Assembly: GCA_028288315.1 (NCBI GenBank)
Contig: JAQBNY010000014.1
Span: 1 to 14,902, forward strand
Direction of reading: 5' to 3'
Source: Mucilaginibacter sp.
Lineage (GTDB): Bacteria > Bacteroidota > Bacteroidia > Sphingobacteriales > Sphingobacteriaceae
Length of the DNA: 14,902 nucleotides
The position numbers and the translations under genes were made by a program. Below the pieces are notes generated by a model. It did no database searches and was not told where the DNA came from. It saw only the letters and a list, made by a program, of their open reading frames with translations. This document shows positions 6,718 through 14,870 of the stretch, one piece after another; position 1 is the first letter of the stretch; each line of letters begins with the position of its first letter.

Positions 6718-9345
6718 CTATACATTAAACAACCCATTCCTTTCCTGTTCCTGGTAGTTTTGTACGGTTTCAATAGCATTACTTATTACGTCGCTTAAGG
6801 CTGTTATGAATGTACCCGGTTTGGCCAGGCTCATAGCGTGTTTAATGGCATCTATTTCTTTTGGCACCACTTCATATCCTTTGTTATGATCTACTGATTT
6901 TATACCCTCAATAAGCAAACTCAAAATATTTTCTTCAGTACGGCCTCGAAGGTGCTTTTCCTGGCGAAGGATAATATAATCAAACATATCTGCTGCTATT
7001 TTACCCAACTCGCGAATATCGTCATCGCGCCTGTCGCCGGTACCGGCTATAATGCCAATCTTAAATGGCGAATCAATGTTGCTCAGGAATTGTTTAATTC
7101 CGTTATACCCATCCGGGTTATGTGCAAAATCAATCATGAAACGGAAATCTTTAAACTCAAAAATGTTCATTCTGCCAGGCGTTTGCGCGGCAGACGGGAT
7201 AAAGGTTTCCAACGACATTTTAATATCCTCCGTTTTAAAGCCATGTAAGAAGGTGGCTAAGGTAGCTGCCATAACGTTATCTATCATAAAGGCAACCGTG
7301 CCCCCAAAAGTAAGCGGGATAAGGATAGTGCGTTGTACGCGTATCTTCCAATCGCCTTTTTTTATGGTAATGTATCCGTTCTCGCAAACGCAGGCAATGC
7401 CGCCCTTTTTGCAGTGCGCAATCACAACCGGGTTGTTTTCGTTACGACTAAAATACGCTACGTTACAATCGGCCTTTTTGCCAATCTCTACACAGTGCTT
7501 ATTGTCGGCATTTAAAACCGCCCAGCCATCCTTTTTAACTGAATTGATAACCACGCTTTTTACACGTGCCAAATCATCAAGCGTATGAATATCTGATATA
7601 CCCAAGTGATCTTCCTGTATGTTGGTTATTATGCCAATATCGCAAAAACCAAAGCCCAGTCCCGATCTTAATATTCCGCCACGGGCAGTTTCCAGTACGG
7701 CAAAATCAACCGTAGGGTCTTTTAATATAAACTCGCTGCTTACCGGGCCGGTAGTATCGCCCTTCAGCATCATGTTGTTTTGTATATAAATACCGTCTGA
7801 CGTGGTAAAGCCCACCCTATGACCGTTATTTTTTACAATATGGGCAATGAGGCGGGTAGTAGTGGTTTTGCCGTTTGTACCTGTAATGGCAATAATGGGT
7901 ATTCGTGCCGATTTACCTGCCGGGTAAAGCATATCAATAACATGCCCGGCTACGTTGCGTGGCAGGCCCTCGCTTGGGGCAATATGCATACGAAAGCCCG
8001 GTGCGGCATTCACCTCTAAAACTACGCCGCCATTTTCGGTTAACGGTTCTGTAAGGTTTTGGGCCATTATATCAATGCCGCATATATCTAACCCAATTAT
8101 TTTAGAGATACGCTCACAAATAAAAATATTCTGCGGGTGCACATGGTCGGTAACATCAACAGATGTGCCACCGGTGCTTAAATTAGCGGTCGACTTTACA
8201 AATACCTTTTCGCCTTTAGCCGGTACGGTATTTAATGTGTATCCTTTTTTCTCTAACAGATCAAGTGTATCACGGTCAACGTCAATAAGAGTAAGTACAT
8301 TCTCGTGCCCGTAACCACGGCGCGGGTCAGTATTTTCTTTATCAATTAATTGCTGAATCGTCAGTTCTCCATCGCCTTTCACATGTGCCGGGTCGCGCTG
8401 GGCGGCAGCTATCATTTTATTATCAATAACCAGTACGCGAAAATCATAACCAGTTACAAAGCGCTCAACAATAACCTTGCGTGATATGCGCGCGGCAAAT
8501 TCATAAGCGGCAATAGCATCTTCAATGGTTTGTATATTAATGCTTATACCACGGCCGTGATTACCATCAAGCGGTTTAAATACCAGCGGGAAGCCTATTC
8601 TTCTAATGGCCTCAACTACCTGCTCGGTGCTGTTAATGGTCATGCCTGTAGCAACCGGGATGGCCTGCTCTTGCAGCAAGCGTTTGGTCTCTTCTTTATT
8701 ACTGGCAATATCAACAGCAATGCAGCTGGTTTTCTCCGTCATGGTGGCGCGGAAACGCACCTGGTTCTTGCCATAGCCTAATTGCACTAATGATTGATTG
8801 TTGAGGCGTATCCATGGAATATCACGGGCTATAGCCTCTTTTACTATTGATGCTGTACTTGGCCCTAAACTGGTATTCTCACGTATCTCGCGCATTTGTT
8901 GTATATCGGCTTCCAGGTCATACTCTTTCCCGGCTATCAGGGCCTCCGTAATACGCACTGCACTTTCTGCCGAAAAAACGCCAACCTTTTCTTCCAGATA
9001 AGCAAATACCACATTGTATGTGCCCGGTGTTTTGGTTTCGCGGGTGCGGCCAAAACCAACGTTCATACCGGCAAGGGTTTGTATTTCTAAAGCAATATGC
9101 TCAATTACGTGGCCCATCCAGGTGCCGGCAATTACACGCTCAAAAAAGCCCCCGGGTACACCCGGCGAACAGCGGTGCGTATACAAACTGGGAATAAGAT
9201 CTTTCAAGCGCTCGTAAAACCCATCAATAGTATTTGTTGGTCGTTGCTCCATATCTTCCAGATTTAAACGCATCTGGATTAATTTTTTGCGGCTAATACT
9301 CCATAGGTTAGGTCCGCGTAGTACCTGTATATTTTCGATCTTCAT
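6718..9345 (-). CDS. cphA: Cyanophycin synthetase (CphA1 type)
   Basis: Non-ribosomal, ATP-driven polymerase that adds Asp to the growing poly-Asp backbone and then Arg to each side chain, giving the storage polymer cyanophycin. The 875 aa match the family's usual length (Synechocystis enzyme about 873). Three parts are visible. The N-terminal domain (about 1-160) carries HVIEH at 79-83. The ATP-grasp domain (about 161-475) has KPLDGNHGRGI (257-267) and EVNAAPGFRMH (444-454). The Mur-ligase-like domain (about 480-875) has P-loop GTNGKTTTT (489-497), ETARGGILRSGLG (552-564), NIQEDHLG (575-582), DFAHNPDGY (739-747) and GDRRDDDIRELG (770-781). The intact second ATP site argues for CphA1 rather than the dipeptide-polymerising CphA2. 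The start MKIENIQVLRGPNLWS is typical. It is divergent from cphB. Confidence 0.96.
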   Translation of the reverse strand: MKIENIQVLRGPNLWSISRKKLIQMRLNLEDMEQRPTNTIDGFYERLKDLIPSLYTHRCSPGVPGGFFERVIAGTWMGHVIEHIALEIQTLAGMNVGFGRTRETKTPGTYNVVFAYLEEKVGVFSAESAVRITEALIAGKEYDLEADIQQMREIRENTSLGPSTASIVKEAIARDIPWIRLNNQSLVQLGYGKNQVRFRATMTEKTSCIAVDIASNKEETKRLLQEQAIPVATGMTINSTEQVVEAIRRIGFPLVFKPLDGNHGRGISINIQTIEDAIAAYEFAARISRKVIVERFVTGYDFRVLVIDNKMIAAAQRDPAHVKGDGELTIQQLIDKENTDPRRGYGHENVLTLIDVDRDTLDLLEKKGYTLNTVPAKGEKVFVKSTANLSTGGTSVDVTDHVHPQNIFICERISKIIGLDICGIDIMAQNLTEPLTENGGVVLEVNAAPGFRMHIAPSEGLPRNVAGHVIDMLYPAGKSARIPIIAITGTNGKTTTTRLIAHIVKNNGHRVGFTTSDGIYIQNNMMLKGDTTGPVSSEFILKDPTVDFAVLETARGGILRSGLGFGFCDIGIITNIQEDHLGISDIHTLDDLARVKSVVINSVKKDGWAVLNADNKHCVEIGKKADCNVAYFSRNENNPVVIAHCKKGGIACVCENGYITIKKGDWKIRVQRTILIPLTFGGTVAFMIDNVMAATLATFLHGFKTEDIKMSLETFIPSAAQTPGRMNIFEFKDFRFMIDFAHNPDGYNGIKQFLSNIDSPFKIGIIAGTGDRRDDDIRELGKIAADMFDYIILRQEKHLRGRTEENILSLLIEGIKSVDHNKGYEVVPKEIDAIKHAMSLAKPGTFITALSDVISNAIETVQNYQEQERNGLFNV

Positions 9346-9448
9346 AAATGTGCTTAAAACGGTTGGGGGGATTTCCTTTAAATCTAAAAAAACTTATCAA
9401 GTTAATAAAAAGTTTCGGTTGAAAATTCAGTATTATTAATTAAATCAC

Positions 9449-9461
9449 TCGTTTTAAACGA
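9449..9461. promoter_or_regulatory. 13-bp near-palindrome between cphA and cphB (possible operator)
   Basis: TCGTTT-T-AAACGA has two perfect 6-bp arms around one base, in the 152-bp gap shared by the divergent cphA and cphB starts. Position and symmetry suit a dimeric regulator that could control both directions. No regulator gene lies nearby and no known operator consensus is recognised. In AT-rich DNA short palindromes also arise by chance. Confidence 0.3.
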
Positions 9462-9469
9462 TTTTTATT

Positions 9470-9477
9470 TTAATTTG
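9470..9477 (+). promoter_or_regulatory. Weak -7 candidate for cphB
   Basis: TTAATTTG differs from the Bacteroidota -7 consensus TAnnTTTG at one base and lies 20 bases before the cphB ATG. No -33 TTTG is seen at 17-23 bases upstream. The near-palindrome at 9449-9461 lies where the -33 region would be, so a regulator bound there could affect polymerase. On the minus strand only a one-mismatch match (TAGATTTA, within 9375-9390) is seen for cphA. Confidence 0.3.
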
Positions 9478-9497
9478 TATTAATTGATACAAGAATT

Positions 9498-10421
9498 ATG
9501 ATTGCCCCAAAAGGAAAGTTGATTATTATAGGTGGTGCTGTTGATATGGGCAGTAATGTAAGTGTAACTGAGCATATAATGCAGCCCAATTACATTAAAT
9601 TTTTTGAAAAAGGCATACTCAAGCGCATTATCAGCGAGTCTAACAAGCAGGAAGCATCTATAGTTGAGGTAATTACCACAGCATCGCAAATACCTGAGCT
9701 GGTAGGCCATGAGTATATTAAAGCCTTTAACCAGCTAAGTGTTACTAACGTAAACGTATTGCACATAAAAAGCCGTGAAGATGCTTCTAACCCTGATATT
9801 TTAGAGCGTATCAGCAAAGCGGATGTAGTAATGTTTAGCGGTGGCGACCAATTGCGTTTAACCGCTATTTTTGGCGGCACACAGTTTTTACAGATATTAA
9901 AAAAGCGTTATAACGAAGAGAACTTTGTAATTGCCGGTACATCTGCTGGAGCGGCGGCCGCATCAACCCATATGATATACCGCGGCCAAAGTAATGAAGC
10001 GCTGATAAAAGGCGAAGTGCAGATAACCGCCGGGTTAGGATTTATAGATTCTGTTATAGTAGATACTCATTTTGTACAACGGGGCCGTATTGGGCGCTTA
10101 CTGTATGCCGTAGCTACCAACCCGGGTATTTTGGGTATTGGTTTAGGTGAAGACGCCGGCTTGCTGATAACAGAAGGCATCATAATGGAAGCCATTGGTT
10201 CTGGATTAATAATGCTGGTTGATGGTACTAATATAGTTGAGACCAACGTTTATGATGTAGAAATAGGTGACCCCGTTTCTATTGAGAACTTAAAGGTTCA
10301 TGTAATGTCGATATTTGACAAGTACGACCTGCGGCAGCAACGTATGATCATTAAAAAAGCGGTGAAAGTAGAGGAGGGCGTTTTTATAGCTGCCCCGGAT
10401 AGTGATAATTTATTACAATGA
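9498..10421 (+). CDS. cphB: Cyanophycinase
   Basis: A serine exopeptidase of family S51 that cuts cyanophycin to beta-Asp-Arg dipeptides. The nucleophile elbow GTSAGA is at 147-152 with Ser149. GGDQLRLTAIFGGT (115-128) forms the conserved substrate-pocket segment. DTHFVQRGRIGRL (189-201) supplies the expected His191 and Asp189. At 307 aa it is somewhat longer than Synechocystis CphB (271 aa), with about 25 extra residues before the second strand and a C-terminal extension past residue 275. There is no signal peptide (start MIAPKGKLIIIGGAVD), so it should act on intracellular granules. Its stop overlaps the ATG of the next gene by 4 nt, which suggests translational coupling. It is divergent from cphA. 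Confidence 0.96.
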   Translation: MIAPKGKLIIIGGAVDMGSNVSVTEHIMQPNYIKFFEKGILKRIISESNKQEASIVEVITTASQIPELVGHEYIKAFNQLSVTNVNVLHIKSREDASNPDILERISKADVVMFSGGDQLRLTAIFGGTQFLQILKKRYNEENFVIAGTSAGAAAASTHMIYRGQSNEALIKGEVQITAGLGFIDSVIVDTHFVQRGRIGRLLYAVATNPGILGIGLGEDAGLLITEGIIMEAIGSGLIMLVDGTNIVETNVYDVEIGDPVSIENLKVHVMSIFDKYDLRQQRMIIKKAVKVEEGVFIAAPDSDNLLQ

Positions 10422-11260
10422 AGCTAATTATTCACGGTGGTTTTTTTAGCGAAAGTCAAACCAACCAGGAAATAAAACAAGCTAAGCAAGATGCCCTAAC
10501 CGAAATTGTGCAGCTTGGCCATAAATATCTGGAGAACCATACCGCGGCCCAAACTGTGGTTTATGCTGTACGGTTGCTTGAAGATTGCGATTTGTTTAAC
10601 GCAGGCACCGGCTCACAAATACAAAGCGATGGAAAAATAAGGTTAAGCGCCTCTCTGATGGATGGCAAAACCCAAAAATTTTCGGGTGTTATTAATATCG
10701 AGAATATTAAAAACCCTATTTGCCTTGCAGAAAAACTAATGGAACATGACGACCGCGTTTTAAGCGGTAAAGGCGCAAGTGATTTTGCTGCCGAAAATGG
10801 CTTTAAATTTTACAATCCTGAAATACCACAACGCCGTAAGGAATACGAAAAAAAACTAAGCGACTCTATCCGTTTAGGTACTGTTGGCTGTGTAGCACTT
10901 GATATGTATGGTGACATAGCAGTGGCAACCTCAACCGGTGGTAAAGGTTTTGAGATACCGGGCAGAGTGAGTGATTCGGCTACAACGGCGGGTAATTATG
11001 CTAATGCCTTTGCAGGTATATCATGTACCGGTGTGGGCGAGGATATTGTAAGCGGGTCTGTAGCTACAAAAATTGTTACCCGTGTTACCGATGGTATGCC
11101 GCTTTACATAGCGACAGAAAAAACCCTTGATGAAATGAAGCCGTACGATGGCTTTGCCGGAATAATAGGAATCTCAAAAGCAGGTGAAATTTACCATGCC
11201 GATACGCACCCATACATGGTATGGGCCTTGCATGATGGCGAAATTGAAGTTTTTGAATAG
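10418..11260 (+). CDS. iaaA: Isoaspartyl peptidase / plant-type L-asparaginase (Ntn hydrolase), likely beta-Asp-Arg dipeptidase
   Basis: Family T2 Ntn hydrolase that self-cleaves to expose a Thr nucleophile. GTVG at 154-157 gives Thr155 as the new N terminus. TSTGG (171-175), PGRVSDS (181-187; Arg183 and Asp186 at the expected +28 and +31) and SCTGVGEDI (202-210) form the substrate site. NAGTGSQI (61-68) and MDG (81-83) match the alpha subunit. At 280 aa it is clearly shorter than E. coli IaaA (321 aa), mainly because the linker before Thr155 is short. The 4-nt overlap (ATGA) with cphB strongly suggests it splits the beta-Asp-Arg dipeptides released by CphB into Asp and Arg. The family also includes asparaginases and glycosylasparaginases, so activity on Asn or other isoaspartyl dipeptides is possible. 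Confidence 0.92.
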   Translation: MKLIIHGGFFSESQTNQEIKQAKQDALTEIVQLGHKYLENHTAAQTVVYAVRLLEDCDLFNAGTGSQIQSDGKIRLSASLMDGKTQKFSGVINIENIKNPICLAEKLMEHDDRVLSGKGASDFAAENGFKFYNPEIPQRRKEYEKKLSDSIRLGTVGCVALDMYGDIAVATSTGGKGFEIPGRVSDSATTAGNYANAFAGISCTGVGEDIVSGSVATKIVTRVTDGMPLYIATEKTLDEMKPYDGFAGIIGISKAGEIYHADTHPYMVWALHDGEIEVFE

Positions 11261-11268
11261 TTTGTAAT

Positions 11269-11295
11269 TGTGGTGCGGTGACAACACCGACCACA
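11269..11295. other. Stem-loop between convergent genes
   Basis: TGTGGT (11269-11274) plus CGGTG (11276-11280) pairs with CACCG (11285-11289) plus ACCACA (11290-11295), leaving one bulged G and an ACAA loop. It sits in the 65-bp gap between the 3' ends of the peptidase and permease genes. No T run follows on either strand, so it is not a classical terminator, but it may stabilise or end both messages. Confidence 0.5.
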
Positions 11296-11325
11296 GGCTG
11301 GATTGTGCTATCTGACACTCAGAAA

Positions 11326-13692
11326 TCATTCCGTTCTCAAACTTTTTATAGGATTAACAATAGCTGCTTTAATAGATTCAAAGCTCACTGTCAACCAGGC
11401 GATGCTCAATGCTGCAAGAGACGCCGTGAAGAATATCAGCCAGCTAACATTGATATGATATGCAAAACCGGTCAGCCAACTATTTACAGCATACCAGGAA
11501 AGTGGTATGGCTATAACTATAGCGATCAGTATTAACCTGGTGATCCCGGAGGATAATAAATAGACAAGGTTTAACACAGATGCGCCTAATACTTTACGTA
11601 CACCAATTTCTTTGGTACGTTGCTCAGCCATAAAAGCAGACAAGCCATATAAGCCCAGGCTGGATATAAAAATGCTCAGAATAGCAAAAAGATTAAAAAT
11701 GTTGCCCATTTGTTGTTCTCCTTTATAAAGATTAGCGAGATCCTGATCAAGGAAATCAAATTTGAAGGGATATGCAGGATTGAGTTGTTGGCTTATTTTT
11801 GCCAAAGCCTGTATGGTTGCGTTGGTTTTACCGGGTAATGTCCTTACTACTACAAAACCACCCATTTTATTAAAAGGCAAAACCAATGGTTCTATGGTTT
11901 GCTGAATCGGTTTAAAATTAAAGTCTTTTACGACGCCAACAATAGTGCCTTTGTTACCCCAAAGCGTCAAAATTTTACCCACTGCAGTATTGGCATTTAA
12001 GCCCATCGTCCCCGCCATTTTTTCGTTGATCATGTAGTTATTGGAATCAGCTTTAAATGCTCGTGAAAAACTTCGCCCTTTCAGTAATTTCATCCTGAAT
12101 GTATGGATGAAATCCTCATTGACGGCCATTACCGGAAAAGACGGCTGTGACTGTGGATCTTTACCATTCCAATATACGTCAAGTGTCCAACCCCCGAGAT
12201 TGATAGGCAAGTCGGAGGTGACAGCAAAATCGCTCGTTAGCGGGTTTCGCGTTAACTCATCTTTAAAAGCCTGCTGCTTGCTCCAAATGCCTCCCGTCAT
12301 CGGTATATACAAAAGATTAGCCTTATCAAAGCCGGGATTGCGGTCTTTGATAAATTTAAGCTGATTATAGATAACTACTGTACCCACCAGTAATACGATG
12401 GAGACCATGAATTGGATTACGACCAAAGTATTTCGAAACAATAAATTGCCGCCCATTGATTTTACATTCCCCTTGAGTACTTTAACCGGGTTAAAGCCTG
12501 AAAGAAATAAGGCCGGATAGCTGCCGGAGACGATTCCTGTTAACAAGGCAATGCCAAAAAGACTTAACCAAAGCTTTGCATCCGACAGATCGATGACCAG
12601 TTTTCTGTTCGCCAAATCATTAAACACGGGCAGGAACAGATAGACGATTGCGAGCGCAAGTAATAAGGACAGAAAAGAAATAAATACGGATTCGCTTAAA
12701 AACTGGAGGATCAACTGCCCTCTGGCAGCGCCTGCCACTTTGCGTAAGCCAATTTCCTTTGCTCTCCGGGCTGAACGCGCGGTAGCCAGATTCATAAAAT
12801 TGATGCAGGCTACTACAAGAATCAAAATAGCGATGATAAAAAAGATGTTTACATATTGCGCGTTTCCGTGTCCGGCCATGTCGCCCAGTCTTTCGGGTGC
12901 CAGGTGTATTTTAGTTAAAGGTTGTAAATAGAACGAAGCCTTAGTTCCGGCGCTATGCTTATGGAAAATTTGGTCAATTTGTTTCTCCAGTCTTGATAAA
13001 TTAGCAGTTGAAGGGTCAAAACTTTTATCTAATTGAATATAATCAAAAAGATTAAAGTTATCCCATGTATTGTTTTTCAAATCTTTAAATGTTTTGGCCA
13101 GGGAGGACATTGGCAGAATGAAGTCGAATTGCAAGTCTGAATTAGTAGGGATATTTCCTAAAACACCTGTTACCACGGCGTTGTCCTTATTGTCTATTCG
13201 TATCACCTTACCAATGGGATCTTCATTACCAAAGTATTTTGTTGCCATTTCCTGAGTTATTAAAACAGCATCTACCTGGTTCAGCGCGGTGGTAGGGTCA
13301 CCCTTCACCAACGGATAGGAAAATACATTCAGAAAACTTGAATCGGCATAGAACACTTGTTTTTCTTCAAATTTCTTATTGCCGAATTCGAACAAGATAG
13401 GCGTGCTTTTACCTATACGGACTGTGTTTTTTATTACCGGCAGCTCTGCTTTTAATCCGGCGGGCATACCAGCAGAATTGTCTGCGCTTTTTGAATCACC
13501 AAAATTGCTGGCAATACGATAGATCTGGCCGGCATTTTTATGGAACTTGTCGTAGCTTAATTCATTTTGTACCCAAAGCAAGATAAGGATGCTTGATGCA
13601 AGACCTATCGCTAACCCCGTTATGTTTATAATGGAATAAGCTTTGTCCTTTATTATATTTCTATAGGCAAGTTTAAGATACATTTTAAACAT
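11326..13692 (-). CDS. MacB/FtsX-type ABC transporter permease
   Basis: A 788-aa inner-membrane protein with the two-module layout common in Bacteroidota. An N-terminal membrane segment (18-41) is followed by a periplasmic MacB-like domain (about 45-275) and a first FtsX domain (about 280-400) with KEIGLRKVAGA at 312-322. A further membrane segment (420-442) is followed by a second periplasmic domain (about 445-660) and a second FtsX domain (about 665-780) with KEIGVRKVLGAS at 694-705. Eight membrane segments are expected. Such proteins usually transmit force from an ATPase to the periplasm, in export of lipoproteins, peptides or antibiotics. No ATPase or membrane-fusion partner lies beside it, so the substrate and partner are unknown. 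An alternative start is Met4. It converges with the peptidase gene; no clear promoter is seen upstream. Confidence 0.92.
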   Translation of the reverse strand: MFKMYLKLAYRNIIKDKAYSIINITGLAIGLASSILILLWVQNELSYDKFHKNAGQIYRIASNFGDSKSADNSAGMPAGLKAELPVIKNTVRIGKSTPILFEFGNKKFEEKQVFYADSSFLNVFSYPLVKGDPTTALNQVDAVLITQEMATKYFGNEDPIGKVIRIDNKDNAVVTGVLGNIPTNSDLQFDFILPMSSLAKTFKDLKNNTWDNFNLFDYIQLDKSFDPSTANLSRLEKQIDQIFHKHSAGTKASFYLQPLTKIHLAPERLGDMAGHGNAQYVNIFFIIAILILVVACINFMNLATARSARRAKEIGLRKVAGAARGQLILQFLSESVFISFLSLLLALAIVYLFLPVFNDLANRKLVIDLSDAKLWLSLFGIALLTGIVSGSYPALFLSGFNPVKVLKGNVKSMGGNLLFRNTLVVIQFMVSIVLLVGTVVIYNQLKFIKDRNPGFDKANLLYIPMTGGIWSKQQAFKDELTRNPLTSDFAVTSDLPINLGGWTLDVYWNGKDPQSQPSFPVMAVNEDFIHTFRMKLLKGRSFSRAFKADSNNYMINEKMAGTMGLNANTAVGKILTLWGNKGTIVGVVKDFNFKPIQQTIEPLVLPFNKMGGFVVVRTLPGKTNATIQALAKISQQLNPAYPFKFDFLDQDLANLYKGEQQMGNIFNLFAILSIFISSLGLYGLSAFMAEQRTKEIGVRKVLGASVLNLVYLLSSGITRLILIAIVIAIPLSWYAVNSWLTGFAYHINVSWLIFFTASLAALSIAWLTVSFESIKAAIVNPIKSLRTE

Positions 13693-14142
13693 AGGTATAT
13701 TTTCTTGAATGAACGGTTAAATTTATGGGTTATGAACTTAATGCTATGATACTATTTAAAAGCCGTGCCAATAACATAACTAAATGATAATTAAGATATT
13801 AAATTAATTCAATTAACAATATCGTTCGGAAACGTTACAACCACTGTTCGGTTTATCAAGAGTCAACGTTTATGAGCAATTTAAGCGCGGGCGTTTAAAA
13901 GGGGTTAAATTAAGGGCGGATACTTGAACTATTGCATTATTGGTTTTATCACCAACAACTTTTTATCTCTGTATGCGTTATACATGGCAGCTCATTGATG
14001 ACAATACTCAACAAAGGCACAAAATTTCTATTCTCATGAATTTTAGTTAAATTTCGGCTAAATTTAAACACTTGTCAATCACACGAATATCCTTTATATT
14101 TGCATTCCAGTTAATTTAACTACACTCAGACGAAATTATTAA
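13693..14142. other. 450-bp intergenic region
   Basis: No convincing open frame on either strand. It holds the unrecognised promoter region of the permease gene (left end) and the promoter of the TPR gene (right end). Two near-identical 11-mers, GTTAAATTTCG (14046-14056) and GCTAAATTTAA (14057-14067), lie head to tail just upstream of the TPR gene's -33 element. GTTAAATTT also occurs at 13716-13724, near the permease start. Nothing else with clear structure is seen. Confidence 0.6.
14072..14102 (+). promoter_or_regulatory. Bacteroidota sigma-A promoter for the TPR gene
   Basis: TTG at 14072-14074 and TATATTTG at 14095-14102 match the -33 and -7 elements of the Bacteroidota consensus, with a 20-base spacer in the accepted range. 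Transcription should start near 14107-14110, giving a leader of about 35 bases before the ATG at 14143. This is the best complete promoter in the window. Confidence 0.7.
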
Positions 14143-14763
14143 ATGCGATACATTATCTTAGTTGTCCTTTGTGCCATCAACCTGTCAGCTTCGGCTCAAT
14201 GGTGGCGCGGCGATTTTAAAAGTCACAAAAGATTACCGGTAATTCCTCAGGTTAAACACAATCCTATTAACAGATGGGCAACTGCAGCCACTTTTTCAAA
14301 AGCAAAAATAAAAACCGTTCCGCTTCAGCGTTCAGCATACAATCTTGAAGTTTCAGAAAGATCGGTCATGAAAACGGCACAGCATAATATGCGTTTTCGT
14401 GAGTATGCACTGGCCAGCTATGACTTTAGCGAGTTAGCGCAGTTATATGTATTAGAAAACCGGTTATCTGAAGCTAAATGGTATTATCTGCAAAGCATAC
14501 TGCTGTCAAAAAACAAAAATGATAACCCGCATACCATAAACAGCCTGGTTAACCTGGCAATGGTTAAGGCAGACCTAGGAGACCTGGTACAGGCACAGCA
14601 GGACCTGGCAGAGGCTCGCGAGCTGGCATTTACTACAGGCCGTGCAGATGATGTTAAACTTATTGATAAAAAAGTAAAATTTGTACAAAGCAACAAGGTT
14701 TGGTTACCCAAATCAGAACTTCGTTATGCTGAAGCTATTGATTCTGTAACTAAATCAAAGTAA
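14143..14763 (+). CDS. Secreted TPR-containing protein of unknown function
   Basis: A 206-aa protein with a signal peptide: hydrophobic core IILVVLCAINL, then ASA-QWW, so cleavage after residue 18 or 19 is likely. There is no lipobox Cys, so it should be periplasmic or secreted rather than a lipoprotein. Residues 20-75 are a basic, proline-containing segment of no known family. Helical pairs at about 82-119 and 130-164 have TPR spacing, with the family's usual Ala and Leu positions (AEARELA at 156-162), giving about two TPR units that would bind partner proteins. It has its own strong promoter and stands apart from its neighbours. I do not recognise a specific function. Confidence 0.75.
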   Translation: MRYIILVVLCAINLSASAQWWRGDFKSHKRLPVIPQVKHNPINRWATAATFSKAKIKTVPLQRSAYNLEVSERSVMKTAQHNMRFREYALASYDFSELAQLYVLENRLSEAKWYYLQSILLSKNKNDNPHTINSLVNLAMVKADLGDLVQAQQDLAEARELAFTTGRADDVKLIDKKVKFVQSNKVWLPKSELRYAEAIDSVTKSK

Positions 14764-14870
14764 ATCTTTTACAGCTAGCTTTGTAACATTTGCGTAAAAT
14801 GGGTATCCTATTATAAAACAAACCAAACATTATTGTAATATTGTTATTGAAAATATAGTTATAATATAAC

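Noticed and set aside
7052..7588. 178-codon open frame on + inside cphA
   Set aside because: It is opposite the conserved Mur-ligase part of cphA, whose motifs are unmistakable; the reverse frame is a shadow.
6718..9345. Reading the cphA product as a MurE/MurC-type peptidoglycan ligase or as CphA2
   Set aside because: The N-terminal and ATP-grasp domains plus the Mur domain match cyanophycin synthetase over the full length, and the Mur-domain P-loop is intact, unlike the degenerate site expected in CphA2.
11269..11295. Rho-independent terminator between the peptidase and permease genes
   Set aside because: The stem is good but no T run follows on either strand, so it is listed only as a stem-loop.
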